Source of the DNA: Daphnia carinata
Taxonomy: Eukaryota > Arthropoda > Branchiopoda > Diplostraca > Daphniidae
Reading direction: 5' to 3'
Assembly (NCBI RefSeq): GCF_022539665.2
Contig: NC_081331.1
Span: forward strand, 5,862,501 to 5,926,500
Length of the DNA stretch: 64,000 nucleotides
The notes below the pieces were generated by a model, which did no database searches, was not told where the DNA came from, and saw only the letters and a list, made by a program, of their open reading frames with translations. Each line of letters begins with the position of its first letter. Within the stretch, counting starts at the first letter, position 1. A program made the position numbers and the translations under genes. Positions 48,418 through 59,482 of this stretch are shown here, piece by piece.

Positions 48418-50105
48418 ACTTGATACCTTTATCATTTTTATTTGTTAATGTCCTTTAGCTTTTTCTTTAACTTTGTCGTTTTTTTTTTGAATTTTTTTGA
48501 ATTTTTGTATTTCATTTGGCAGATTGGTATCTATTCAAGATAGGACGTTTGAAGGTCAACGCAAACTCAACGAGCTCCGGCTGGATCACAACAAAATATC
48601 TGTCATAGGCAACGTCAGTTGGACATAATCTTTATTGATTTTTTTTTTTTTTTTATTATTTTTTAAATTATTTATTTGGCAAATTGATATAAACTTATCG
48701 ATTTTTATCGATCCCGCAGGGCACTTGGCTGGGACTCAGCCGCGATCTGTCGATCTTGTCTTTGAGAGAGAATTACATCAGCTCTTTGGATGAGAGAGCT
48801 TTCGCCACAGCCGGACGAATCCGAGAGCTGGATCTCGGAAGGAACAGGATAGAGCAGATCCATCCGGACGCTTTTGCCGGCCTTCCCAACTTACGCATTC
48901 TCTACTTGGACAGCAACAAGCTGAGCTACAATTCGCCGCCCAGCTTCCCGGCTTTCCTGGCACCCCTGCGTCCCCTGGCTGAATTGAGTTTGGCCGGCAA
49001 TGATCTTCCTTGGCTGGCCGACGGTCTCTTTAGCGCCTTATCCGAACTCAGTCAGCTGGACTTGAGCGGATGTGGCGTGCGCAACGTTTCGACGGAAGCA
49101 TTCCGAGGCCTGAGCCAACTGCGCGGATTGAAATTTCACGACAATTTGCTGTCGGTCGTTCCGACTCACGCCTGGCCGCCCCTCTCGCATTTGGAGGTGT
49201 TGACGTTGGGCCAAAACAACATTTCCGTCATCGAAGCGAAAGCTTTCAGTGGACTGGTGCGGCTGAAGCAGCTGGACGTCAACGACGCCGTCCAGCTGAC
49301 GTCGGTCGACGCCGACGCCTTGTACGCCAATCGCGAACTCGTTCAACTTCGGCTGACCAATTGCAAGCGATTGTCCAAATTGCCGGAAGGTTTCCTCGGC
49401 CGGTCGGCCAATTTGCGTCGGCTGGTGCTACGCGACAACGGGCTCACTTCGCTGTCGGACAAAATGTGGGGGGCATCGGGTCCCGGCCAATTTCAGCTGG
49501 TCGATCTCGGTGGCAATCCGTTCCATTGCGATTGTAAATTACTCTGGCTCAGGGACTATCTGCTGGGCACGTTCAAGACGACAGTCGGGTCCGTCACGGT
49601 GACGCACCACATGAAGAGGCGCGACGTTGCCGCAGAGAACCAATTGCTGCCCATGCCAACAGAAGCCGTTTGCGCCTCTCCGCTTCCAGTGTCCAACATG
49701 GCGCTGTCGTCCCTGTCGGACGACGAGCTGGGCTGCCGGACGTCGCTGATGCGCTCGCCCCAGTTGGTGGTGGGACTGGTGGCGGCCGGGGCCGCCTGTC
49801 TGCTCGTCTTTGCCGCCTGCGTGGCGTGTCGATTCCGCCGGCGGATCAGACAGTCGTGCTGCGGAGCTTCCAAGCCGCACCCGACCAAAGCCGAGGACGC
49901 GCGAACGCTGTCCAGCAAGTGGAAACCTGCATCGCCCAACACGTCGTGGGGCATCAGCGCGCCGGCAGCCATGAATCACGGCGTGAGCCTGATCGGCAAC
50001 CGAGTGCCGGAATACCAGAAAGCTTGCTCGCACGAAGAGGAATGCTTTATGCGGGCCGTCACGCTCCACAACAGCCTCAAACCGTTCCCGAGGACGGAAT
50101 TATAA
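47172..50105 (+). CDS. Leucine-rich-repeat single-pass transmembrane protein, 578 aa
   Basis: Cell-surface adhesion or recognition protein of the extracellular-LRR class (tartan/capricious-like by architecture; the exact orthologue is not established). Exons 47172-47336, 48229-48323, 48523-48613 and 48720-50105 join in frame. Residues 1-21 form a signal peptide. A cysteine-rich N-terminal cap has C23, C27, C29 and C38 (CPVGCLCDD). About a dozen LRRs follow from residue 56 (for example LRELDLGRNRIEQI-type units), then a C-terminal cap starting NPFHCDCKLLWLRDYL at 383. A membrane segment (about 466-488, LVVGLVAAGAACLLVFAACV) is followed by basic residues RFRRRIRQ and a 90-residue cytoplasmic tail with no known domain. 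An in-frame upstream ATG at 47094 lies before the acceptor, so 47172 was chosen because it opens directly on the signal peptide. The large last exon is GC-rich and open on several frames, which are shadows. Confidence 0.9.
47646..47675. repeat. (AG)15 microsatellite in intron 1 of the LRR gene
   Basis: Uninterrupted AG run inside the 892-base first coding intron. Confidence 0.85.
47903..47948. repeat. (AG)n microsatellite in intron 1 of the LRR gene
   Basis: Second AG-rich run of the same intron, interrupted by AAAG twice near its end. Confidence 0.85.
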
Positions 50106-50911
50106 AAGACGCAAATGGGAAACGAGAGATGGCGGACGGACCAGCCGAAAACGTTTCCAAACGTCCACGACCGATTTTTTTGGTTTGCGTTTTTTTTTTT
50201 TTTTTTGTTTTGTTTTTTTCTTTTCGAGTTTTTGATGTCGAGTCAGTTCGTCTACTTATATGACACACATATATATTTGTATAATTTTTCTGTTTCAAAA
50301 GGAATTTGTCAACAGTCCCATTCTTCCTTGGCTCGCGCCTTTCTTTCACCGCCCTGTCTTTTTTTTTTTAATTTTTTTCCCTTCCGTTTTTACGCGACGT
50401 AGACATTCCACGGATTGGGGATCACTAGTGTCCAAATTCTTCTTTAAAAAAAAAAAAATGTAAATCGAGTCATGTCTTTTTTTTTTTTTTTTATAGGTGA
50501 TCTCTGTTTGTTTCCCTTTTGGTTCTTTCTCGTCTCTTTCTTCTTCTTTCCCTGTCTCTTTTACTCCCGCAGTGTTTCTGACAGATCTTCGACTTCACCA
50601 TCAAAAAAAAAAAAAGAAAGGAGAAATTACGAGAAAAAAAAAAAAGATTTTATAGAAACTAGTCATTGGTTCGACAGTGTGACCGTCAACGTTTTTTGTG
50701 TAATAACTTTGTATAGCGGTTGAAAAAAAAAAATCGGTGCCATAGAACAAAAAAAAAAGCGCCATACGAAAAAAAAAAATAATAATAATAATAAATACTA
50801 TAGACATGTGTTGAATTCTTTTTTTTTTCTTACGTCAGGATATTGTATTTCGACGATGAATAATAAAAAAAGTATTAAAAAAAAAAAAGCCATTTAAACC
50901 ATTCTGGTCGA
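50106..50911 (+). other. 3' UTR of the LRR gene and convergent intergenic space
   Basis: Homopolymer-rich sequence between the stop codons of the LRR gene and of NKAP. AATAAA signals on the plus strand lie at 50790-50795 and 50862-50867, both suited to the LRR transcript. No canonical AATAAA was seen on the minus strand close to the NKAP stop. Confidence 0.5.
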
Positions 50912-52219
<1,308 letters not shown>

Positions 52220-52768
52220 TTCAAAGGTAAGGACGATTGAAAGTGTAGAAACAGAATTGACGTTAATATGCAGCTTGATAAATAAAACAACGTTTTTAAA
52301 GACTACGGATCTTAAAAACAGTGAAGCACCAACTCACCAGAAACCGTCTTTAGTGATCGCCTCGATTAACTCTTTTGTACAAAAAAAAAAAAAACAATCG
52401 ATTATATTTTTGCTTAAATCGATTTATAGCTAGAGAGGTTGTGAATAATATTTGAAATTGTTCAAAAAAATTTATGCACCAGTAGACACGATCAGGCAAC
52501 GTCAAATGTAAAACTGTTCTGCTGAAATGAGCAACGTAGTGTCATGTCTCCCATGAGTAACTGTTTTCCGCCTTAAATGTGTGTAATTCTTTTGGCACCA
52601 TCCCGATCCGTTGTCATAAATAACAAAAGTTAAGAGGTCGAAAAACAAGATACAGCATTTAGTATTGGACTTAAATCGTTCCAATTGAAACTGAGGCGTT
52701 TGTGCAGACCGCAAAGTGTGTTACAAACCAAAAAAATGTACTGTACGAGTATGTAAAAGTTATGGCAA
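52220..52768. other. Intergenic sequence between NKAP and the inverted repeat
   Basis: Contains the NKAP promoter side. No other gene, tRNA or repeat was recognised. Confidence 0.4.
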
Positions 52769-52967
52769 TATGGCAATCCGTTTTACATAAAAAAAAAAAA
52801 AAATGGCGGAAAAAAAATCGCACTTTTTTCTTTTTTCCGAAACGTAGCCATCTACCGCTCAGACTCGTTATTACTGGCGTAGGCAATTTCAGTCCATTGG
52901 ATGCCATTCACAGTTAGTTCAGTAGCGTGGATGGAGAATAACGCGTGGCTGGAGGAACAATTGAAAA

Positions 52968-53712
52968 ATGGATAAGATAATACAAAAGTAGGATCAAATA
53001 CAACAAAAGGATGGTAAGTATAAACATTATTATATTGGTTTTCACTTATTAATTATTGTTTATTAGATCAAATTATGAAGCTGCAGGCCCAATTATTGGA
53101 ACAATACAAAATATTAGTTAACAGCAAAGCTAAGGATGGTAAGGCCTAATACGTAATGATTCTATTTATTTGCTTTTATTCATTTGTGTTTTGTAGCTCA
53201 AATTTTTAGTCTACAAGCTCAGCTAGGGGAAAAGAACAAATTGGAATGGAACCAAACAGTGAAGGAGGTTTTTCCAAACTCATCCCTAACTGAACATGAG
53301 GATGAATTGGCATTAGGCGAACACAGTCAGGTATGTAAACTTTTCAAATAAGAATTCAAAATAAGTATAGAATTTTAACAAACAATTATTTATTGTTTAT
53401 TTATTCAGTCCACCACCTGACAGTGTGTTAAATTTAAATTCTGTTAGTGCTGCACTAAAAGAATCGTTAGTAATAGGTCCATGCAGTGAAGGAATTGAAC
53501 AATTGTGGGACCGTATTTGGGCCAAAAATGGGTGTGGTACAGAAACCGAGATATGGCACAAGTTCAACATAAAACATAGATTAGGTACTTTTTGGTTTTT
53601 TGTCTATCGAAAAAGTATTTTTAATGCTGTTATTTTGCATTCACAGAATTTTAGTGGGGGATCAAGTCAAGTCTGGAAGTGTTACAGGATGGAAGAGTCA
53701 GCCTGTAGTTGA
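52968..53712 (+). pseudogene. Broken copy (A) of the five-exon coiled-coil gene
   Basis: Homologous to the intact gene in copy B. Exon 1 contains an inserted in-frame TAG soon after the start codon region. The exon 4 acceptor TTTAG has become TTTAT. Exon 5 begins AATTTTAG, creating a stop right after the splice junction. Exon 4 itself still encodes SVLNLNSVSAALKESLV and EQLWDRIWAKNGCGTETE. These three lesions make it unlikely to give the full protein. Confidence 0.7.
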
Positions 53713-54165
53713 AAAAACACTGAGAGTGCATTACCGTTAAGGTGTGAGGTAAAGTAATAGAGTGATGCAAATTGTCTAATGAGAAGTACCATCTTGTGTT
53801 AATGAATCTGGTACAACAGCAATCCTTTATAGTTCTGTCACAGCTAGAAGCCTGAAATAATTCTGCTTCTCTGGCTTAAGAACAACCTTTATGTTCACAG
53901 TGTTGGTGAAGCTGGGTACTTAAATGGCCCAGCTCCCCAATGGATGTTTCACTTCACTGGCATTGCAGCGATGAACATCATACATGGACTCTTTAGGTAT
54001 GAAAGGAATTTTCTTGAAAAATTTTTGAATTTATGATGAAGCTTTTCTCCTCCTTTTTGCCAACCATGTCTAATCTACAAAAAAAAAATTATCCAATAGG
54101 AAAAGATTTTCAGCATACTGGGAACACGACTATCAACAATGCAACATTCTACAGGTGTTATTTTA

Positions 54166-54558
54166 TCATTCAAGAGCCTTATACAATGATGTTAATCTGC
54201 AATTTGTATGTCCTTCCCCAAGCTTCCACCAGAAGTTGAATCTATGAGTCATGTAAGTTACATGATCAACAGTTGATATATTTAACGGTGTTGTTTTTCT
54301 TTTCTCAATATAGGTTAATAGTAACATTGGATCTGAAAAAATTCTTGGTTGGGGCAAGACACTGAATAAATTGTATTGATTGGATGGATGACATGACATT
54401 TCTATACTTAATTCGGATTCCCCAGACGGTATTTGATATTTAAAAAATTGAAGTGCATATCTGGGCTCCCTTCTTTTCTGAAGCCCCGTTTCCCCTTGAC
54501 TCATAATAAGCCCGTAGGGGGTCATGCCCCTACTGTACGGTATATATAAAAACAACAT
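54166..54558 (-). CDS. Conserved 130-codon ORF, copy A
   Basis: Encodes the same 130-residue protein as copies B and C; only one synonymous base difference was noticed. It is described under copy B. Confidence 0.45.
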   Translation of the reverse strand: MLFLYIPYSRGMTPYGLIMSQGETGLQKRREPRYALQFFKYQIPSGESELSIEMSCHPSNQYNLFSVLPQPRIFSDPMLLLTYIEKRKTTPLNISTVDHVTYMTHRFNFWWKLGEGHTNCRLTSLYKALE

Positions 54559-55020
54559 ATACCGAGGTTTGGAGGGCTCTGGCCGGAAAGGGGACGTGGG
54601 GTGCCGCTTCGTCCGATGATGTGTTCACGGAGGGTGACGTGGCTGCCCACAAATCCGAACTAAAGGTTAATCGCTCCTGTAAAAATGTTCCATTTCTTCG
54701 GCTCTTCTTCCGGCTTCTCTTAGCCAATCACCGGGTAATCTCCCCGGTGGGTCAACAAGGCAGTGTCTCCCCCTGCCTGGGTTGACGGCAACTTTTGAAA
54801 GGGCTATTGTGCCTTTTTAAAGTTGCAAAAATAATTGTAATGTGCAGAGAATTGTCAATAAATTTTTTTTTATAAAATTTTTTTGCAAAATTTGTTGCCT
54901 TCATAGTCTGTGTTCACACATTTTATTTAGCTTTCTCAATTCTCGTTTATTGTTTATGCCAAGTTTAATGGTAAGCATTGTTTCCTGTAAGCATAGTTTA
55001 TCTGTAAGCATTCAATTATT

Positions 55021-55081
55021 ATCCAGGGATCGAACCCTAGATGTTCGGCATTCCGCGCCGATGCTTTACCAATGAGCCATG
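55021..55081 (-). ncRNA. tRNA-like sequence (degenerate)
   Basis: Minus strand shows an A-box-like TGGCTCATTGGTAAAGC, a 5-bp anticodon stem TCGGC/GCCGA with loop GCGGAAT, and a B-box GGGTTCGATCC. Position 33 is C instead of the nearly universal T and no acceptor stem forms, so it is a tRNA-derived repeat or pseudogene and not a working tRNA. Confidence 0.55.
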
Positions 55082-55204
55082 AATCATATGATGTTAAGTT
55101 GGTTTTTTTCTAGTCACTTGCGGACTTGCATTTACACTTTGAATAAAACTGAAATACAGTACTGCAATATTATTTTCTCCATTTAGATGTAGATTTTTAT
55201 ACAT

Positions 55205-55270
55205 CTAGTAAGGTTTGAACCCAGTGTAACAGCTATCGCAGCTGAATGCTCTACCACAGAGCTATGGACA
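55205..55270 (-). ncRNA. tRNA-like sequence (degenerate)
   Basis: Minus strand shows TAGCTCTGTGGTAGAGC, an excellent A-box, and B-box GGGTTCAAACC about 27 bases further on. The anticodon stem is imperfect and no acceptor stem is visible. tRNA-derived. Confidence 0.55.
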
Positions 55271-55372
55271 TTTTAAGATCAATACAAAGATAAACATATA
55301 GTTGTGAAAGACTGCATAAACATCCTAGACGATAATCTATGATATGCGATAATTAAAATTTTATATATATCT

Positions 55373-55436
55373 AGTGGCTCAATGTTAGAGCATCGGCGTT
55401 GCACGCTGAATGTCTGAGGATCGATTCCCATGTCAG
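55373..55436 (+). ncRNA. tRNA-like sequence with UGC anticodon loop (degenerate)
   Basis: Plus strand shows TGGCTCAATGTTAGAGC (A-box), an anticodon arm TCGGC/GCTGA with loop GTTGCAC (anticodon UGC, Ala-type, T at position 33), and a weakened B-box GATCGATTCC. It is related in sequence to the minus-strand body at 55021-55081. The acceptor stem does not pair, so function as a tRNA is doubtful. Confidence 0.5.
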
Positions 55437-55975
55437 TAAAACAATATACAAAATTACTTCAGAAAATATCAAGGTATTACACGTGGTTCCTTGTCTAAGT
55501 TCATGAATTCAAAAAGTGTAATAAATAATAATTGAATACTTACAGATAAACGATACAACGGTGGCAAAAACAATGAAATTGAATTGCGCAAGCTGAATAA
55601 AAAAAAAGTTGATAAATGTAATGTGTGAACACAGACTATGAAGGCAACAAATTTTGCAAAAAAATTTTATAAAAAAAAATTTATTGACAATTCTCTGCAC
55701 ATTACAATTATTTTTGCAACTTTAAAAAGGCACAATAGCCCTTTCAAAAGTTGCCGTCAACCCAGGCAGGGGGAGACACTGCCTTGTTGACCCACCGGGG
55801 AGATTACCCGGTGATTGGCTAAGAGAAGCCGGAAGAAGAGCCGAAGAAATGGAACATTTTTACAGGAGCGATTAACCTTTAGTTCGGATTTGTGGGCAGC
55901 CACGTCACCCTCCGTGAACACATCATCGGACGAAGCGGCACCCCACGTCCCCTTTCCGGCCAGAGCCCTCCAAAC

Positions 55976-56016
55976 CTCGGTATATGTTGTTTTTATATAT
56001 ACCGTACAGTAGGGGC
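55976..56016 (+). promoter_or_regulatory. Hairpin with TATA-like core ahead of the conserved ORF
   Basis: CGGTATAT and ATATACCG pair around an 11-base loop; the same bases hold TATATATA. The ATG that opens MTPYGLIMSQ follows about 20 bases later. The arrangement is the same in all three copies. It may be a promoter, an RNA hairpin or both; this is inference. Confidence 0.3.
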
Positions 56017-56376
56017 ATGACCCCCTACGGGCTTATTATGAGTCAAGGGGAAACGGGGCTTCAGAAAAGAAGGGAGCCCAGATATGCACTTCAATTTTTT
56101 AAATATCAAATACCGTCTGGGGAATCCGAATTAAGTATAGAAATGTCATGTCATCCATCCAATCAATACAATTTATTCAGTGTCTTGCCCCAACCAAGAA
56201 TTTTTTCAGATCCAATGTTACTATTAACCTATATTGAGAAAAGAAAAACAACACCGTTAAACATATCAACTGTTGATCATGTAACTTACATGACTCATAG
56301 ATTCAACTTCTGGTGGAAGCTTGGGGAAGGACATACAAATTGCAGATTAACATCATTGTATAAGGCTCTTGAATGA
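55984..56376 (+). CDS. Conserved 130-codon ORF, copy B, unknown function
   Basis: Starts MLFLYIPYSRGMTPYG; a second in-frame ATG eleven codons later (MTPYGLIMSQGETG) may be the real start, as it follows the TATA-like hairpin. The protein is charged and soluble-looking, with segments QKRREPRYALQFFKYQIPSG, PRIFSDPMLLLTYIEKRK and THRFNFWWKLGEGHTNCR, and ends LTSLYKALE. No signal peptide or known domain is recognised. The same protein sequence occurs in all three copies even though the flanks have diverged. A second frame overlaps its beginning (ends FIYTVQ). It is convergent with the coiled-coil gene of the same copy. Confidence 0.5.
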   Translation: MLFLYIPYSRGMTPYGLIMSQGETGLQKRREPRYALQFFKYQIPSGESELSIEMSCHPSNQYNLFSVLPQPRIFSDPMLLLTYIEKRKTTPLNISTVDHVTYMTHRFNFWWKLGEGHTNCRLTSLYKALE

Positions 56377-56887
56377 TAAACTAGCACCTGTACAATGTTG
56401 CATTGTTGATAGTTGTGTTCCCAGTACATGAAAATCCTTTCCTATTGGATAAAATTTTTTTTGGTAGATTAGACCTGGTTGGCAAAAAGGAGGAGAAATT
56501 CTTCGTCATAAATTCAAAATTATTTGAAGAAAAATCCTTTCATACCTAAAGAGTCCATGTATGATGTTCATCTCTGCAATGGCAGCAAAATTAAAACATC
56601 TTTAGGGCCATTTAAGTACCCAGTTTCCCCAACACTCTGAACGTAAAGGACAAGTTGTTCTTTAGACAGAGAAGCAGAATTATTTGAGGTTTCTAGCTGT
56701 GACAGAACTATAAAGGATTGCTGTTGTACTGGATTTATTAACACAAGATGGTACTTCTCTGGATTATTTCATGTTTGGCTGAAACTAGGATTAATCTTTT
56801 GAATTGTTAATAAAATAAACACATTAGACAATGTGCATACTCTATTACTTTACCTCATACCTTAATGGTAATGCACTCTGTGTTTTT

Positions 56888-57619
56888 TCATCTGTAGGCT
56901 GACTCTTCCATCCTGTAACACTTCCAGACTTGATTTGATCCCCCATTAAATTCTGTGAATGCAAAATAATAGCATTAAAAATACTTTTTCAATAGACATA
57001 AAACCGAAAAGTACCTAATCCATGTTTCACGTTGAACTTGTGCCATATCTTGGTTTCCGTACCACACCCATTTTCGGCCCAAATACGGTCCCACAATTGT
57101 TCACTTCCTTCACTGCATGGGCTTATTACTAACGATTCTTTTTGTGCAGCACTAACAGAATTTAAATTTAACACACTGTCAGGTGGTAGACTGAATAACT
57201 AAACAATAAATAATTGTTTGTTAAAATTCTATACTTATTTTGAATTCTTATTTGAAAAGTTTAGGTACCTGACTGTGTTCGCCTAATGCCAATTCATCCT
57301 CATGTTCAGTTAGGTTTGAGTTTGGAAAAACCTCCTTCACTGTTTGGAAACTGTTCCGTTCCAATTTGTTCTTTTCCCCTAGCTGAGCTTGTAGACTCAA
57401 ACTTTGAGCTACAAAACACAAATGAATAAAAGCCAATAAATAGAATCATTATGTATTAGGCCTTACCATCCTTAGCTTTGCTGTTATCTAATATTTTGTG
57501 CTGTTGCAATAATTGAGCCTGCAGGTCCATAATTTGATCTAATAAACAATAATTAATAATTCAAAACAAATATAATAATGTTTATACTTACCATCCTTTT
57601 GTAGTATTATCTTATCCAT
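56888..57619 (-). CDS. Five-exon gene for a 162-aa coiled-coil protein, unknown function
   Basis: Exons on the minus strand: 57592-57619, 57467-57538, 57269-57408, 57015-57198, 56888-56952. All introns are GT-AG, phases agree, and the frame is open from ATG (57619) to TGA (56888). The N-terminal half is a predicted coiled coil (MDKIILQKDDQIMDLQAQL, then AQSLSLQAQLGEKNKLER); an acidic linker follows (NLTEHEDELALGEHSQ), then a compact C-terminal part with SPCSEGSEQLWDRIWAENGC, TETKIWHKFNVKHGLEF and SNQVWKCYRMEESAYR. The repeated W/C spacing suggests a small folded domain, but no family is recognised. The intact splice sites and frame stand against the broken copies A and C, which suggests copy B is, or recently was, functional. 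Confidence 0.6.
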
Positions 57620-57656
57620 TTTTCAATTGTTCCTCCAGCCACGCGTTAGTCTCCAT
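57612..57656 (-). CDS. Upstream ORF overlapping the start of the coiled-coil gene
   Basis: A 14-codon ORF (METNAWLEEQLKNG) ends in a TAA formed by bases of the main ORF's second and third codons. It is kept in copy A as well (MENNAWLEEQLKNG). Overlap of this sort could allow reinitiation or lower translation; inference only. Confidence 0.3.
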   Translation of the reverse strand: METNAWLEEQLKNG

Positions 57657-58339
57657 CCACGCTACTGAACTAACTGCGAATGGCATCCAATGGAATGAAA
57701 TTGCCTACGCCAGAAATAATGAGTCTGAGCGGTAGATGGCTACGTGTCGGAAAAAAAGAAAAAAGTGCGATTTTTTATTTTTTTTTCGCCATTTTTTTTT
57801 TTTTTTTTATGTAAAACGGATTGCCATAGTTTTCCCCGAAAAAAAAAAATATATTTCGTCAAAAAAAAAAAAAAAAAAAATTTTTTTCTTTTGAACGAGG
57901 AAGTCCTAGTTCATAGGACTATAATATGGATAAAATGCACTGCGCAGAAGTTAGAAGAATGCAAAGAGCAAAACATAAGGGCAAGCAAAAAAAAAGTAGA
58001 GTAAGAATAAGATAAATTTTGCTTTTTTTTAATAAAAATAAATTGTATTGACATTACTCTGAACAGTTAAATAATTTTGCAACTTTCGAAAGGCAATGCA
58101 ACCCTTTCAAAAGTTGCCGCCAACCAAGGCAGGGGGAGACACTGCATTGGTTGACCCATCGGGGAGATTACCCGGTGCTTGGCTAAGAGAAGCCGGAAGA
58201 AGAGCCGAAGAAATGGAACATTTTTACAGAACCTTTAATTCGGATTGTTGGGTAGCCACACAGCCCTCCATGAACACTTCATCGAACCATGCGGACCCCT
58301 ACGTCCCCTTTCCGGCCAGAGCCCTCCAAACCTCGGTAT

Positions 58340-58732
58340 ATGTTGTTTTTATATATACCGTACAGTAGGGGCATGACCCCCTACGGGCTTATTATGAGTC
58401 AAGGGGAAACGGGGCTTCAGAAAAGAAGGGAGCCCAGATATGCACTTCAATTTTTTAAATATCAAATACCGTCTGGGGAATCCGAATTAAGTATAGAAAT
58501 GTCATGTCATCCATCCAATCAATACAATTTATTCAGTGTCTTGCCCCAACCAAGAATTTTTTCAGATCCAATGTTACTATTAACCTATATTGAGAAAAGA
58601 AAAACAACACCGTTAAACATATCAACTGTTGATCATGTAACTTACATGACTCATAGATTCAACTTCTGGTGGAAGCTTGGGGAAGGACATACAAATTGCA
58701 GATTAACATCATTGTATAAGGCTCTTGAATGA
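58340..58732 (+). CDS. Conserved 130-codon ORF, copy C
   Basis: Protein identical to copies A and B. An in-frame upstream extension (from 58289, reading MRTPTSPFRPEPSKPRY) is open only in this copy. It is described under copy B. Confidence 0.45.
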   Translation: MLFLYIPYSRGMTPYGLIMSQGETGLQKRREPRYALQFFKYQIPSGESELSIEMSCHPSNQYNLFSVLPQPRIFSDPMLLLTYIEKRKTTPLNISTVDHVTYMTHRFNFWWKLGEGHTNCRLTSLYKALE

Positions 58733-59169
58733 TAAACTAGCACCCGTAGAATGTTGCATTGTTGATAGTTGTGTTCCCAGTATATGAAAATCCTTTCCTA
58801 TTGGATAAATTTTTTTTTTGTAGATTAGACCTGGTTGGCAAAAAGGAAGAGAAATTCTTTGTCATAAATTCAAAATTATTTGAAGAAAATTCCTTTCATA
58901 CCTAAAGAGTCCATGTATGATGTTCATCTCTGCAACGGCAGCAAAATCTTAGGGCCATTTAAGTACCCAGTTTCACCAACACTGTGAACATAAAGGTTGT
59001 TCTTAAGCCAGAGAAGCAGAATTATTTCAGGCTTCTAGCTGTGACAGAACTATAAAGGATTGCTGTTGTACCAGATTCATTAACACAAGATGGTACTTCT
59101 CATTAGACAATTTGCATCACTCTATTACTTTACCTCACACCTTAACGGTAATGCACTCTCAGTGTTTTT

Positions 59170-59482
59170 TCAACTACAGGCTGACTCTTCCATCCTGTAA
59201 CACTTCCAGACTTGACTTGATCCCCCGCTAGAATTCTGTGAATGCAAAATTATAGTGTTAAAAATACTTTTTCGATAGACAAAAAACCAAAAAGTACCTA
59301 ATCCATGTTTTAGGTTGAACTCGTGCCATTTCTGGGTTTCCGTACCACACCCATTTTTGGCCCAAATACGGTTCCACAATTGTTCAATTCCTTCGCTGCA
59401 TGGACTTATTACTAACGTTTCTTTTAGTGCAGCACTAACAGAATTTAAATTTTACACACTGTCAGGTGGTGGACTGAATAAC
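59170..59482 (-). pseudogene. Fragment of the coiled-coil gene in copy C
   Basis: Corresponds to exons 4 and 5 on the minus strand (59170 is the end of the stop codon). The beginning of exon 4 is cut by the inserted element, a TAA (GTGTAAAAT) has arisen near its 5' end, and exons 1-3 are missing. Confidence 0.7.

Larger units (their letters stand above)
52769..54921 (-). repeat. Copy A of the ~2.1-kb repeat unit (left arm of the inverted repeat)
   Basis: Aligns by eye, as the reverse complement, to 55621-57828 along its whole length, with small indels and scattered substitutions that increase toward the outer (left) end. The outer boundary is marked by TATGGCAATCCG and the inner boundary by a sequence ending TTCACACAT. 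It carries a broken copy of the coiled-coil gene (plus strand) and the 130-codon ORF (minus strand). No flanking target duplication was identified. Confidence 0.85.
54922..55620. other. Spacer of the inverted repeat with three tRNA-like sequences
   Basis: 699 bases unique relative to the arms. AT-rich, no protein gene seen. It holds three tRNA-like pol III promoter bodies, two on the minus strand and one on the plus strand, listed separately. Confidence 0.7.
55621..57828 (+). repeat. Copy B of the ~2.1-kb repeat unit (right arm of the inverted repeat)
   Basis: Reverse complement of 52769-54921 and direct repeat of 58040-60114. It carries the 130-codon ORF on the plus strand and the only intact version of the five-exon coiled-coil gene on the minus strand. 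The inner boundary starts ATGTGTGAACACAG and the outer ends CGGATTGCCATA. Confidence 0.85.

Noticed and set aside
49070-49537. 155-codon plus-strand ORF in another frame
   Set aside because: Shadow frame of the LRR exon; no LRR pattern or other motif.
49539-50069. 176-codon minus-strand ORF
   Set aside because: Antisense shadow of the GC-rich last exon of the LRR gene.
57744-58004. 86-codon ORF between copies B and C
   Set aside because: Composed mainly of Lys and Phe runs in homopolymer sequence.
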